From positions 1,844,322 to 1,908,321 of the forward strand of contig NZ_CP036273.1 of assembly GCF_007747215.1 (NCBI RefSeq): a stretch of DNA of 64,000 nucleotides, given 5' to 3'. The DNA comes from Urbifossiella limnaea. Lineage in GTDB: Bacteria > Planctomycetota > Planctomycetia > Gemmatales > Gemmataceae. The notes below the pieces were generated by a model, which worked only from the letters and a program-made list of their open reading frames with translations, ran no database searches and was not told where the DNA came from. Below are positions 27,116 to 36,098 of this stretch, piece by piece. The position numbers were made by a program, and so were the translations under genes. The number at the start of each line of letters is the position of its first letter. Position 1 is the stretch's first letter.

Positions 27116-27532
27116 ATGAATTCCGCCTCCGACCCGCCGTTCGACTCGATCCCCGTGGTGACGTTGCGGCCCGCCGCCGGTGACGGCCGGCTCCGGGCCG
27201 CGATTGTCGTTCTCCTCGCCCTCGTCGGGGTCGGCACGGCTGTGGGCTACGCAGTCCGGCCCAGTCGAGAGGTTCCTGCGGACACGCCGCGGGTGGTGGT
27301 CGATGTAATCGGGATGCACTGCCCGCTGCAGTGCGGCCCGCGGGCCGCCGGGGCGGTGGAGTCGTTGCCGTGGGCGATCCCGGGGTCGGTCACCGCGAAC
27401 ATCCGCACCGGGGTCGTCACCTTCGCCGTTACCGACCCCGCGGCAGCCGACGAGGGGGAGGTGAGACGGGTCATCGAGGGTGTGGGGTATCGCGTCCGGT
27501 CGGTACACCTGCCCGCGAGGCCCGCCGAGTAG
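27116..27532 (+). CDS. Membrane-anchored HMA-like (heavy-metal) protein
   Basis: 138 residues: a short N-terminal cytoplasmic stretch, one membrane segment (about residues 28-46, AIVVLLALVGVGTAVGYA) and an HMA-like domain facing out, with GMHCPLQCGPRAAGAVESLP and the repeated strand/helix pattern ending GVGYRV. The pair of cysteines in GMHCPLQC is a variant of the CxxC metal site of copper chaperones (C-x3-C here). So it may bind a soft metal at the envelope, but the altered spacing leaves this open. It is followed by a convergent acyl-CoA dehydrogenase. Confidence 0.7.
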   Translation: MNSASDPPFDSIPVVTLRPAAGDGRLRAAIVVLLALVGVGTAVGYAVRPSREVPADTPRVVVDVIGMHCPLQCGPRAAGAVESLPWAIPGSVTANIRTGVVTFAVTDPAAADEGEVRRVIEGVGYRVRSVHLPARPAE

Positions 27533-27535
27533 CCG

Positions 27536-28681
27536 TTATCGGAACGCCTCCCACTCCTTGCCGAGCACGGCGGCGGCGACCTTCAGCGTCAGGATCTCGT
27601 CGGTCCCCTCGTAGATGCGGCAGACGCGCACGTCGGTCAGGTGCCGGCCGGGGCGGTAGAGGGTGCTCCAGCCCTTGCCGCCGAACACCTGCACCGCCCG
27701 GTCGGCCGCGTCCCACGCCGCGTTCGACGCGAACCACTTCGCCTCCGCCGCCAGCAGGTCGCCGCCGGCCGTGCCCTTCGCCACCACCGCGCGTTCGACC
27801 AGCGCCTCCGTCGCCGCCCGCGCCAGCTCGATCCGCGCGACGTGCTCCTGCACCAGCTGGTGCCGCGCGATCTCCTTGCCGTGCTGCACGCGGGCCTTGG
27901 CGTACTCGATCACCTCGGCCAGGCAGTCCTCGATGACGCCGAGGCAACCCGCGGCGACGCTCAGTCGGCCGCTCACCAGCGAGCCCATCGCCACCCGGAA
28001 GCCGTCGCCCTCGTTGCCCAGCAGGTTCTCGCGCGGCACGGCGACGTTCTCCAGCGCGAACATCGCCGTGTTCGCCGTCGGCATCCCCATCTTGGCGTTC
28101 GCCGCGAACGACTCGGCGGTGAAGCCGGCGGCCTTCGTGTCCACGACGAACGCGCTGATGCGGCCGCCCGACACGCCGGCGGGGTACGCGAACACGACCA
28201 CGGCGTCGGCGATGCCGCCGTTCGAGATCAGGTACTTCACGCCGTTGAGGACGTAGCCGTCGGCGGTGGGGGCGTAGGTGGTGGTCATTTCGCGCGGGTT
28301 GCTGCCGGCGTCCGGCTCGGTGAGGCCGAACGCGAGGATGACATCACCCCGCGCCGCGGCCGGGAGGTATTTGTGCTTCAGCGCCTCGGAGCCCCAGGTC
28401 TGGATGGGGTAGGCGCCGATGCTGAGGTGGCCGGAGAAAAAGGTGCGGACGCCGGTGCCCTCGCGGCCGATGCGGGCGAGGGCGCGGAAGTACGAGGCGT
28501 CGTCCGCGCCGCGGCCGCCGTACTCGGGGCGGACGTTGATGCCGAGCAAGTTGTGCTTCTTCGCCAGCGGGACGAGCTGGTCGTTGAACTGGCGCTCGAC
28601 GTAGCGGAGTTCCTCGTGCGGGCGAAGTTCCTGGCAGAAGGCTTCGGTGTCGGCGGCGAGCTGCGCGGCGTCGAACGACAT
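27536..28681 (-). CDS. Acyl-CoA dehydrogenase
   Basis: 381 residues, standard length. FAD-binding motifs are clear: LAFGLTEPDAGSNPREM-like (GLTEPDAGSN), GVKYLISNGGIADAVVVF and FRVAMGSLVSGRLSVAAGCL, and the catalytic-base region VCRIYEGTDEILTL near the C-terminus. It dehydrogenates an acyl-CoA at the alpha-beta bond; chain specificity is unknown. It lies between a convergent HMA gene and a co-directional amino acid oxidase, 18 bases after the latter's end. No electron-transfer flavoprotein is nearby. Confidence 0.93.
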   Translation of the reverse strand: MSFDAAQLAADTEAFCQELRPHEELRYVERQFNDQLVPLAKKHNLLGINVRPEYGGRGADDASYFRALARIGREGTGVRTFFSGHLSIGAYPIQTWGSEALKHKYLPAAARGDVILAFGLTEPDAGSNPREMTTTYAPTADGYVLNGVKYLISNGGIADAVVVFAYPAGVSGGRISAFVVDTKAAGFTAESFAANAKMGMPTANTAMFALENVAVPRENLLGNEGDGFRVAMGSLVSGRLSVAAGCLGVIEDCLAEVIEYAKARVQHGKEIARHQLVQEHVARIELARAATEALVERAVVAKGTAGGDLLAAEAKWFASNAAWDAADRAVQVFGGKGWSTLYRPGRHLTDVRVCRIYEGTDEILTLKVAAAVLGKEWEAFR

Positions 28682-28699
28682 GACAGCCTCCAGGACGGG

Positions 28700-29941
28700 T
28701 CAGCGCGCCAGCCGGTACGGCGCCGGATCAACGTGCGTCGGCCCACCCGCAAGCAACTCCGCCACCAGCCGGCCCGTCGCGGGGGCCATCGACAGGCCAA
28801 GCATGTTGTGCCCCGCTGCGATCAGTACGTTCCCCGCGACGGGGGCGCGGTCGATGACCGGCAGGCCGTCCGGCGTCATCGGCCGCCAGCCCCACCACTC
28901 CTCCTGCACCGGCTCGGCCAGCGGGTCGCGGAGGTACAGCTTCGCGGCGTCGGTGAGGATGCCGAGGCGGGCGCGGTTCAACGTCTCGTCGTAGCCGGCG
29001 AACTCCATCGTCGAGCCGAGGCGGTAGCCGGACGCGAACGGCGTCACGGCGACGCGGTGTTCCTCGAAGATGAGCGGGTACGTCGGGCACACCGCCGGCC
29101 GCGGCATCGTCAGCGAGTAGCCTTTGCCGGGGAGGATCGGCACCATCGCGCTGAGGGCGCGGTTCAGCTGAGGCGTCCACGCCCCGGTTGCCACCACAAC
29201 GGCATCCGCGGCGATGTCGCCGGTCGCGGTTTCGACGGCGGTCGCGGTACCGTTCGCCACGCGGAAGCCGCTGACAGGCGTGTTCTCGCGCACCTCCACA
29301 CCGAGGCCGACGAGCACGCGCCGTAGCTCGCTCATCAGCCGATCCGGTCGCAAATGCGCGTCGCCCTCGTAGAGGTAGCCGCCGGCGTTGCCGGGGAGCA
29401 GCGCGGGTTCGAGGGCCAGCAACTCGGCCGCGTCTAGCCGGCGGGCGGGGGTGGCGAAGCGGTCGCGCAGCAGCGTGTCGGTTTCGGCGTAGTGCTCGAA
29501 CGCGCCCGTGCTGCGGAACACGAACAGCAGCCCCTTCGTCTCCCACTCGACGTTCAGGTGTTCGGACGCGATCACGTCCGCGAACTGCTGCCGCGACGCG
29601 GCGAGGAGCGCCTGAATCGCCGTGCCCGTGGCGAGCATCTGGCGTTCATTACAGCGGCGGGCGAAGCCGAGGAACCAGCCGAGGTTCGCCAGCACCGTCG
29701 CCGGGCGGACCTTCAGCGGCGAATTCTTCTCGAAAAGCGTGCGGAGGGTGGCGCCGACCGCCCCCGGCACGGCGAGCGGCAGGACGTGGCTAGGGCAGAC
29801 GTAGCCGCAGTTGGCGTGCGAACAGCCGCGGCCGAAGGCGCCGCGGTCCACGACTGTGACGCGCCACCCGCCGCGGGCCAGGTGGTACGCCGCGAACGCG
29901 CCGACGACGCCACCGCCGACCACGACGACTCGCTTCGCCAT
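28700..29941 (-). CDS. FAD-dependent D-amino acid oxidase/dehydrogenase-like
   Basis: 413 residues. N-terminal Rossmann FAD fold VVVVGGGVVGAFAAYHLARG (GxGxxG as GGGVVG) is followed by DAO-family motifs, including ADAVVVATGAWTPQLNRALS and the closing WWGWRPMTPDGLPVIDRAPV. This resembles DadA-type D-amino acid dehydrogenases that oxidise D-amino acids to keto acids; sarcosine or other amines cannot be excluded. It precedes the acyl-CoA dehydrogenase on the same strand with an 18-base gap, suggesting co-transcription. Confidence 0.85.
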   Translation of the reverse strand: MAKRVVVVGGGVVGAFAAYHLARGGWRVTVVDRGAFGRGCSHANCGYVCPSHVLPLAVPGAVGATLRTLFEKNSPLKVRPATVLANLGWFLGFARRCNERQMLATGTAIQALLAASRQQFADVIASEHLNVEWETKGLLFVFRSTGAFEHYAETDTLLRDRFATPARRLDAAELLALEPALLPGNAGGYLYEGDAHLRPDRLMSELRRVLVGLGVEVRENTPVSGFRVANGTATAVETATGDIAADAVVVATGAWTPQLNRALSAMVPILPGKGYSLTMPRPAVCPTYPLIFEEHRVAVTPFASGYRLGSTMEFAGYDETLNRARLGILTDAAKLYLRDPLAEPVQEEWWGWRPMTPDGLPVIDRAPVAGNVLIAAGHNMLGLSMAPATGRLVAELLAGGPTHVDPAPYRLAR

Positions 29942-29970
29942 CCGAGATTCCCCTCACGCAGCCGGCGGCC

Positions 29971-30060
29971 CGTGAAGGGGTGAAGGGGTGAGCGGGTGAA
30001 GGGGTGAGCAAGACAACCGCTCGTCACCCCTTCACCCCTTCACCCCTTCACCCCTTCACG
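29971..30060. repeat. 37-bp inverted repeat of GTGAAGGG units
   Basis: Arms 29971-30007 and 30024-30060 pair with 2 mismatches around a 16-base loop. The arms are tandem GTGAAGGG units. It sits in the 140-base gap between two minus-strand genes, so a terminator or mRNA-stabilising role fits, but the composition differs from the other palindromes. Confidence 0.85.
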
Positions 30061-30081
30061 CGAACCCGGATACCTCAGTCG

Positions 30082-31548
30082 TCACTTCTTCGCCGCCGGG
30101 GCCGCCAGGCCGCCCGTCGTCAGCGGGAAGTCGTCGGTGCGGAAGGGCGTCGCCGGCAGGCCGCCGCCCTTCTTGTCGGGGTTCGAGTTGAACAGGTTCA
30201 CGACCGGGTAGTTCTTCCACCCGAACCGCACCGCCACCGGCGCGTCGATGCCCGGGGACGTCACCACCACCGTGTCGCCCACGATGGCCGCCTGCGCCGG
30301 GCGGAACATCTTGTCGGCCCCGCACGCCTCGAACCCGTTGAGCGTCCCGTACCTCTTGGTCAGCCCGCCGCCGACGTGGTCGAACGACAGCACCGCCTTG
30401 TTCCCTTCCACCTTCATGCTCTTGTACACCGGGCCGCTGCCGACGACCTTCTGCCCGTACACCAGCTCCCGCGCCGACAGCCCGAGCCGGGTGCCGACGG
30501 TGAACTTGTCCTTCGGGTGGATGTCGAGCAGGTCGCCCACGTCGGTGATGACCGCCATGCCGACCTTCGGCAGCTGCTGCGTGGCGAGCAGCTGCGCCTC
30601 GCGGAGCTCGGCCCAGCTGACGCCGTCGGCGTCGTTGGCGTGCCACGGGGCGAGCTGGACGCACAGGAACGCGAAGTCGTTCCCCCACTTCGCCCGCCAG
30701 TCCTTAATCATCGTCTGGAACAGGCTGCGGTACTCGTACGCCTTGCCGGCGTTCGACTCGCCCTGGTACCAGATGGCGCCCTTGATCGGGAACGGCAGCA
30801 GCGGGTGGATCATCGCGTTGTACAGGCTCGCCGGCGAGCCGGGGCCGACCGGCGCCTTCGCGGCCTTCGCGGCGTCGGCGTAGTACTTCAGTTCCGGCAC
30901 CGCGGCCATCGCCTCGGCGCTGGCCCACGCCTGCGCCGGGGTGCCACCCCACGACGTGTGGATGAGCCCGACGGGGACGTTGCCGAGGCTCCGCTGGACG
31001 TGGTTGCCGAAGTGGTACGCCACGGCCGAGAACCCGCCGACGTTGCCGGCGTCCGGCTCGGCCCAGCTGCTGAAGTGCTTCAAATCCTTCTGGTCGGTCA
31101 GCGGCGTCGTCGAGGTCCGCTTGGCGACGGTGAACAGCCGGACGTTCTTGTTCTGCGGCTGGTTCTTGTACCGGTCCGCGTCCCAGCTGGCGTTGACCGA
31201 CCACTCCATGTTCGACTGCCCGGAGCAGACCCACACGTCGCCCACGGCGACGTTCTTCAGCTCGACCGAAGTCTTGCCCTTGATGCCGAGGGTGTGCCCG
31301 GTGCCGGCCTTCTGCGGCGGCAGCTTGGCGAGCCACTTGCCGTCCTTGTCGGCGGTCGCCTTCGCGGTCGCGTCGCCGAGGGACACGGTGACTTCTTCGC
31401 CCGGCTCGGCCAGCCCCCACACGGGTACGGCGGTGTCGCGCTGGAGGACCATGTGGTCGGTGAACAGCGGGTGCGGCAGCACGTCGGCGCGGGCGGCGGG
31501 GGCGAACCCGACGGCGGCGGCGAGGGCGAGGAACCGGGCGAGGCGCAT
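30082..31548 (-). CDS. Sialate O-acetylesterase-family protein (secreted)
   Basis: 488 residues from an ATG, with a signal peptide (MRLARFLALAAAVGFAPAARA). An open frame extends far upstream, but it is a shadow of the plus-strand gene. The sialate O-acetylesterase signature is complete: CSGQSNMEW with nucleophile Ser112, oxyanion region HTSWGGTPAQAW, and DLLDIHPKDK carrying the Asp/His pair. It removes O-acetyl groups from glycans in the envelope or outside. It starts divergently from the cytochrome c gene. Glycan substrate inferred from family only. Confidence 0.9.
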   Translation of the reverse strand: MRLARFLALAAAVGFAPAARADVLPHPLFTDHMVLQRDTAVPVWGLAEPGEEVTVSLGDATAKATADKDGKWLAKLPPQKAGTGHTLGIKGKTSVELKNVAVGDVWVCSGQSNMEWSVNASWDADRYKNQPQNKNVRLFTVAKRTSTTPLTDQKDLKHFSSWAEPDAGNVGGFSAVAYHFGNHVQRSLGNVPVGLIHTSWGGTPAQAWASAEAMAAVPELKYYADAAKAAKAPVGPGSPASLYNAMIHPLLPFPIKGAIWYQGESNAGKAYEYRSLFQTMIKDWRAKWGNDFAFLCVQLAPWHANDADGVSWAELREAQLLATQQLPKVGMAVITDVGDLLDIHPKDKFTVGTRLGLSARELVYGQKVVGSGPVYKSMKVEGNKAVLSFDHVGGGLTKRYGTLNGFEACGADKMFRPAQAAIVGDTVVVTSPGIDAPVAVRFGWKNYPVVNLFNSNPDKKGGGLPATPFRTDDFPLTTGGLAAPAAKK

Positions 31549-31624
31549 GGGAGGAGGCTCCGAGAGGAAAGGCGGGGCGGATAAGCTACGGCCGCGCGCG
31601 CCGGCCGGCGAGCGCTTTGGGTTC

Positions 31625-31668
31625 CGCCGCTTGCGGCGTAGCGGCGCCGTGCTACGCCGCGAGCGGCG
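31625..31668. repeat. 18-bp palindrome in a divergent promoter region
   Basis: Arms 31625-31642 and 31651-31668 (CGCCGCTTGCGGCGTAGC) pair with one mismatch. It belongs to the 18493/55112 family but lies between divergent genes, where it cannot be a terminator for either one. This argues that the family is mobile or serves another role. Confidence 0.8.
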
Positions 31669-31692
31669 ATGGCCCGGGTCGCGCCGCCCGGG

Positions 31693-31698
31693 TACAAT
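31693..31698 (+). promoter_or_regulatory. Candidate -10 box TACAAT
   Basis: GTACAAT lies 33 bases before the ATG of the cytochrome c protein gene. No good -35 box was found. It matches the -10 pattern that recurs ahead of several genes in the window. Confidence 0.35.
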
Positions 31699-31731
31699 CA
31701 CCTCCTCCCTGCCTCCCCCCGGAGCCCGTTC

Positions 31732-34700
31732 ATGCGGCGCCTCGCTCTCGCACTCGCGGCGGCCCTCGCGCTCGCCCACCCGGCCGCCGCCCAGGGGCCG
31801 GCGCTCGTCGCCCCCACCGGGCCGCTGTCGCCCGCCGACGAACTCGCCGGCTTCCAGCTGCCGCCCGGCTTCGTCGCGCAGCTCGTCGCCAGCGAGCCCG
31901 AGATTCAGAAGCCCATGCAGATGGCGTGGGACGCCAAGGGCCGGCTCTGGGTCACCACGTCGTTCCACTACCCGTTCGCGGTCGAGAACAACCCCACCGA
32001 CAAGGTGTTCGTCCTCTCCGACTTCAACGCCAACGGCCGCGCCAAGAAGGTGCAGACCTTCGCCGCCGACCTCAACATCCCGATCGGCATCCTGCCGCTG
32101 CCCGACTGCAAATCCGTGCTCGTGTCCAGCGTCGGCGAGATCCGGCTGTACAAGGACGCCGACACGGACGGCGTCAGCGAGAGCCACGAGGTGCTGTACA
32201 AGGGCTTCGGCAGCCGCGACACGCACGGCATGTACAACTCGTACACGCTGATGCCCGACGGCTGGGTGTACGCCTGCCACGGGTTCGCCAACGACAGCAC
32301 GGTGAAGGGTAAGGACGGCCACGAGGTGAAGATGCAGAGCGGCCACACCTTCCGCTTCAAGGCGGACGGCAGCCGCATCGAGGTGGTGAGCCGCGGGCAG
32401 GTGAACCCGTTCGGCATGGCCGTGGACCCGTGGTTCAACCTGTACACGGCCGACTGCCACTCGAAGCCGATCACGCAGATCATCCCCGGGGCGTACTACC
32501 AGAGCTTCGGCCGCCCGCACGACGGCCTCGGGTTCGCCCCGCACGTGACGGCGCACGACCACAGCAGCACCGGCCTGTGCGGGCTGAGCTGGTACGAGGC
32601 GAAGAACTTTCCTGACCGGTTCCGCGGCTGCATGTTCGTCGGCAACGTGGTGACGAGCCGCATCAACTTCGACAAGATCGAGTGGCGCGGCGCCACGCCG
32701 GTGGCGAAGGAGCTGCCCGACTTCCTGGTGAGCAAGGACCCGTGGTTCCGGCCGGTGGACATCAAGCTGGGGCCGGACGGGGCGCTGTGGGTGAACGACT
32801 TTTACAACAAGATCATCGGCCACTACGAGGTGGACCTGAAGCACCCCGGCCGCGACAAGACCCGCGGCCGGCTGTGGCGCGTCGTGTACAAGGGCGACGC
32901 GGCCGAGCCGCCGCCGGTGCGGACCTACGACCTGACGACGGAGTCGGACGGTGACGTGTTCGCCAAGCTCGGCGACCCGTCGTTCTCGATGCGGATGCTG
33001 GCGGGCAACCAACTGCTGGCCCGCGCCCGCGGCGGCAACAAGGTGGAGCCGGGCGACGACGCCATCAAGCTCCTCCGCGACAAGGACCACGTCTCGGCCG
33101 TGCTGGGCTGGGCGGCGTTCGTCGAAACCGCCCGCCGGGGTTCGGTCGCGGCCGACGAGTACCGCCGCATCTTCCGCGACGCCGAGGAACAGGGACTCCG
33201 GCCGGACCAGTTCAGCACGCTGGTGCTGCGGTCGCTCACGGCTCTCCCGAAGTGGGAGGCCGGCGAGCGGGCCGCGCTCCTCGACGCGCTCAAGTCGTTC
33301 GACGTGCCGCAGATCAAGCGGGCCGCCGCGGAGGCGATGACGGCCCACCCGCACGCCGACTTCGTGGCCCCGCTCGTCGGCATGCTCAAGACGCTGCCGC
33401 CCGGCGACGAGATGACGCGCTACTCGGCCCGGGTGGCGCTGCGGAACTGCCTCCGCGACGCCGACGGGTGGAAGTCCGTGGCCGCGGCCGACGTACCGGT
33501 CGTGACCGACGTGGCGCTCGGGGTGCCGTCGGCCGAGTCGGCGCGGTTCCTGGCCGGGGCGCTCGACAAGGCCGCGACCGACGGCCAGCGCGAGGCGATG
33601 GCCTTCCACGTCGGCCGGTACGGCGACCGGGCCGAGCGCAAGGCCGTGTACGCCGCCGCCCCGACCGACCAGCCGCGCGGGCTGACATTACTCCGCGAGA
33701 TGCTCAAGGGGATGGCCGCCGGCGGGAAGACGCTCACCGGACTGGACGGCGAGGGGAAGGCGTTCTTCACCCTCTCGGGGGCGTCGATCAAGTCTCCGCC
33801 CACGAACTCGGGCGTCGCCCGCGGGCTGGTCGAGGTGTTCTCCGCGCTCGAAGCCGCGTCTGCGCCCGAGGACCGAGCGGCGAACGCCACGCTGGCGCGG
33901 GTGCTGTTCCTGCAACTGGCCGGGAACGCGGCCGTACCCGCCGAGGGACGCGGGCTCGCCATCGAGGGGATTGGCCGATTCAACAGCCCGGCCAGTGCCA
34001 AGGCACTCACCGGGCTCGTCGCCGACGCCAAGACGCCGACGCCGCTCAGGGAGAAGGCGGTGGTGGCGCTGTCGAACGTGAACCACCCGGACGCCCGCGC
34101 CGGCCTCAAGGAGGCGCTGAAGGGGCAGCCGTACCGCGTGGCCGTGGCCGTGGCGCAGAACATGGCCGGCAGCAAGGGCGGCGCCGCCGGCCTGTTCGCC
34201 GAGGTGAAGGGCGGCACCATCCCGGCCCGCGTCCTTCAGGAAAAGGCCGTCGTGGAACGCCTCCGCGCGGCGAAGGTGGACCGCCTCGACCCGCAGCTCG
34301 CCGAGCTGACGAAGGGGCTGCCGCCGGCCGACGCCCGCCTCGCGCAGGTGATCCGCGAGCGTGCCGACCGCATCGCCGCGGCCCCCGGCGACACCGCCGA
34401 GGGGGCGAAGGTGTTCGCCAAGCACTGCGCCGCGTGCCACCAGATCGGCACCGTGGGGAACCGCGTCGGCCCGCAGCTGGACGGCGTCGGCATCCGCGGC
34501 CTGGAGCGGTTGCTCGAAGACGTGCTCGACCCGAACCGCAACATCGACGCCGCCTTCCGCGCCCGCGTGCTGACGCTCGCCGACGGCACCACGAAGACCG
34601 GCCTGCAACTGCGGACCGAGGGGCAGGTGCTGGTGTTCGCGGACAACGAGGGGAAGGAGTTCCGGCTGGCGGCGAAGGAGATCGAGACGAACCGCGAGAC

Positions 34701-34815
34701 GAACCTGTCGCCGATGCCGGCGAACGTGGCCGAGCTGGTGCCGGAGGCGGAGTTCCGGCACCTGATGGCGTACCTGCTGGCGCAGCGAGTGGCCGAGGTG
34801 CCGAAGAAGGAGTGA
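31732..34815 (+). CDS. PVC-type membrane-bound dehydrogenase/cytochrome c protein
   Basis: 1027 residues from an ATG followed by a signal peptide (MRRLALALAAALALAHPAAA). Residues about 40-400 form a beta-propeller-like dehydrogenase domain (PVC-specific type), with KPMQMAWDAKGRLWVTTSFH and HPGRDKTRGRLWRVVYKGD. The middle (about 450-860) is helical with Ala-rich, HEAT-like repeats. Near the C-terminus is a class I cytochrome c site, CAACH (residues 899-903), followed by LDPNRNIDAAFRARVLTLAD, a planctomycete heme-domain signature. It is a periplasmic electron-transfer enzyme of unknown substrate, common in large paralogous sets in planctomycetes. Confidence 0.85.
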   Translation: MRRLALALAAALALAHPAAAQGPALVAPTGPLSPADELAGFQLPPGFVAQLVASEPEIQKPMQMAWDAKGRLWVTTSFHYPFAVENNPTDKVFVLSDFNANGRAKKVQTFAADLNIPIGILPLPDCKSVLVSSVGEIRLYKDADTDGVSESHEVLYKGFGSRDTHGMYNSYTLMPDGWVYACHGFANDSTVKGKDGHEVKMQSGHTFRFKADGSRIEVVSRGQVNPFGMAVDPWFNLYTADCHSKPITQIIPGAYYQSFGRPHDGLGFAPHVTAHDHSSTGLCGLSWYEAKNFPDRFRGCMFVGNVVTSRINFDKIEWRGATPVAKELPDFLVSKDPWFRPVDIKLGPDGALWVNDFYNKIIGHYEVDLKHPGRDKTRGRLWRVVYKGDAAEPPPVRTYDLTTESDGDVFAKLGDPSFSMRMLAGNQLLARARGGNKVEPGDDAIKLLRDKDHVSAVLGWAAFVETARRGSVAADEYRRIFRDAEEQGLRPDQFSTLVLRSLTALPKWEAGERAALLDALKSFDVPQIKRAAAEAMTAHPHADFVAPLVGMLKTLPPGDEMTRYSARVALRNCLRDADGWKSVAAADVPVVTDVALGVPSAESARFLAGALDKAATDGQREAMAFHVGRYGDRAERKAVYAAAPTDQPRGLTLLREMLKGMAAGGKTLTGLDGEGKAFFTLSGASIKSPPTNSGVARGLVEVFSALEAASAPEDRAANATLARVLFLQLAGNAAVPAEGRGLAIEGIGRFNSPASAKALTGLVADAKTPTPLREKAVVALSNVNHPDARAGLKEALKGQPYRVAVAVAQNMAGSKGGAAGLFAEVKGGTIPARVLQEKAVVERLRAAKVDRLDPQLAELTKGLPPADARLAQVIRERADRIAAAPGDTAEGAKVFAKHCAACHQIGTVGNRVGPQLDGVGIRGLERLLEDVLDPNRNIDAAFRARVLTLADGTTKTGLQLRTEGQVLVFADNEGKEFRLAAKEIETNRETNLSPMPANVAELVPEAEFRHLMAYLLAQRVAEVPKKE

Positions 34816-34823
34816 GCCCCGGC

Positions 34824-34898
34824 GAGCGGCGCGCGTGAGCGGGCTGTTGGTTCGCGCGTCTGAAGCGCGAACCAACAGCCCGCTCACGCGCGCCGCTC
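34824..34898. repeat. Perfect 33-bp inverted repeat at the start of the sugar locus
   Basis: Arms 34824-34856 and 34866-34898 are exactly complementary with a 9-base loop (CGTCTGAAG). It follows the cytochrome gene stop by 8 bases. The same family, with a slightly different arm, lies at 40337-40417, so the two bracket the GHMP kinase to ColD-like operon. Confidence 0.9.
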
Positions 34899-35030
34899 AC
34901 ACATCGCATGTTGGTGTTGACACCCGCGGCCGCGATCTGGGAAACTCGCCCCGAACCAGCAATCCGAGTGCGGGGTGACGGACCACCCCGCGAGCCGTAC
35001 CGCGGGGGCGGGCGCGGCCGGGGGTCACGG

Positions 35031-36098
35031 ATGATCATCTGCCGGACGCCGTACCGCGTCTCGTTCTTCGGCGGCGGGACCGACTACCCGGGGTGGTACC
35101 GCCGCCACGGCGGCGCCGTCCTCGCCTCCACCATCGACAAGTACTGCTACCTCACCTGCCGCCGGCTGCCGCCGTTCTTCGACCACCGTATCCGCGTCGT
35201 CTACCGCAAGATCGAGACGTGCCGCACGCTGGACGAGGTGTCGCACCCGACCGTCCGTGAGACGATGCGCTACCTCGGCATCGACCGCGGCGTCGAGCTG
35301 CACCACGACGGCGACCTGCCGGCGCGGAGCGGCATGGGGTCGAGTTCGGCGTTCACGGTGAGCCTGCTGAACGCCCTCCACGCCCTCAAGGGCGAGCTGG
35401 CGACGAAGGCCCAGCTGGCCCGCGAGGCCATCCACATCGAGCAGGACGTGCTCGGCGAGACGGTCGGCTCCCAGGATCAGGTATTGGCCGCGCACGGCGG
35501 CCTGCGGCACGTCCGCTTCCACCCCGACGGCGAGATCGAAGTGTCGCCGGTGATCCTGCCGCCGGGCCGGCTCGCCGAGCTGAAGTCGTACCTGCTGCTG
35601 GTCTACACCGGCATCGCCCGCACCGCCGCCGACGTGGCCCGGAGCTACGTCCCCAGCCTGGACGCGAAGCGGCGGCAGCTGCGGCTGATGAAGGACTTCG
35701 TGGACGAGGCGATCGGCGTGCTGACCGGCGGCGTGAACCTCGTGCCGATCGGCGAGCTGCTGCACGAGGCCTGGATGGCGAAGCGGAGCCTGAGCCCGAT
35801 CGTGTCGAACCCCGAGGTGGACGACCTGTACGAGCGCGCCCGCTCGGCCGGCGCCATCGGCGGCAAGCTCACGGGCGCCGGCGGCGGCGGCTTCCTGCTG
35901 CTGTTCGCCCCGCCGGAGCGGCACGCCGACATCCTCGCGGCGCTGGACGACCGCATCCACGTGCCGTTCGAGTTCGACACCGGCGGCAGCCAGATCATCT
36001 TCTACGAGCCCGGCACCGACTACGCCGACGCCGAGCGCGCCCGCGACCGCCGCCGCCCGTTCACCGAGTTCCGGCCCGAGCCGGCGGAGGCCGCGTGA
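35031..36098 (+). CDS. GHMP-family sugar kinase
   Basis: 355 residues from an ATG; the frame extends further upstream, but MIICRTPYRVSFFGGGTDYP is the usual GHMP opening. The ATP loop PARSGMGSSSAF (97-108) and the C-terminal motif GGKLTGAGGGGFLLLF are intact. Related enzymes phosphorylate heptose-7-phosphate at C1 (HddA type) or fucose, galactose and similar sugars. A TTGACA sequence at 34917-34922 might be a -35 box, but no good -10 follows. It is the first gene of a five-gene operon; the next gene overlaps it by one base. Substrate not determinable from sequence. Confidence 0.85.
   Translation: MIICRTPYRVSFFGGGTDYPGWYRRHGGAVLASTIDKYCYLTCRRLPPFFDHRIRVVYRKIETCRTLDEVSHPTVRETMRYLGIDRGVELHHDGDLPARSGMGSSSAFTVSLLNALHALKGELATKAQLAREAIHIEQDVLGETVGSQDQVLAAHGGLRHVRFHPDGEIEVSPVILPPGRLAELKSYLLLVYTGIARTAADVARSYVPSLDAKRRQLRLMKDFVDEAIGVLTGGVNLVPIGELLHEAWMAKRSLSPIVSNPEVDDLYERARSAGAIGGKLTGAGGGGFLLLFAPPERHADILAALDDRIHVPFEFDTGGSQIIFYEPGTDYADAERARDRRRPFTEFRPEPAEAA

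Noticed and set aside
27774-27800. Short repeats or CRISPR-like units
   Set aside because: No array of regularly spaced direct repeats with unique spacers was found anywhere in the window. The mirrored arrays are contiguous tandem repeats.
30082-33609. Minus-strand frame of 1175 codons upstream of the sialate esterase
   Set aside because: Only the part from 31548 downward has a signal peptide and the GQSN motif. The rest overlaps the plus-strand cytochrome c gene and looks like shadow sequence.
34917-34946. TTGACA followed by GAAACT as a promoter for the sugar operon
   Set aside because: The -35 box is perfect, but the -10 match is only 3 of 6 and lies about 85 bases before the ATG. Mentioned in the gene entry only.
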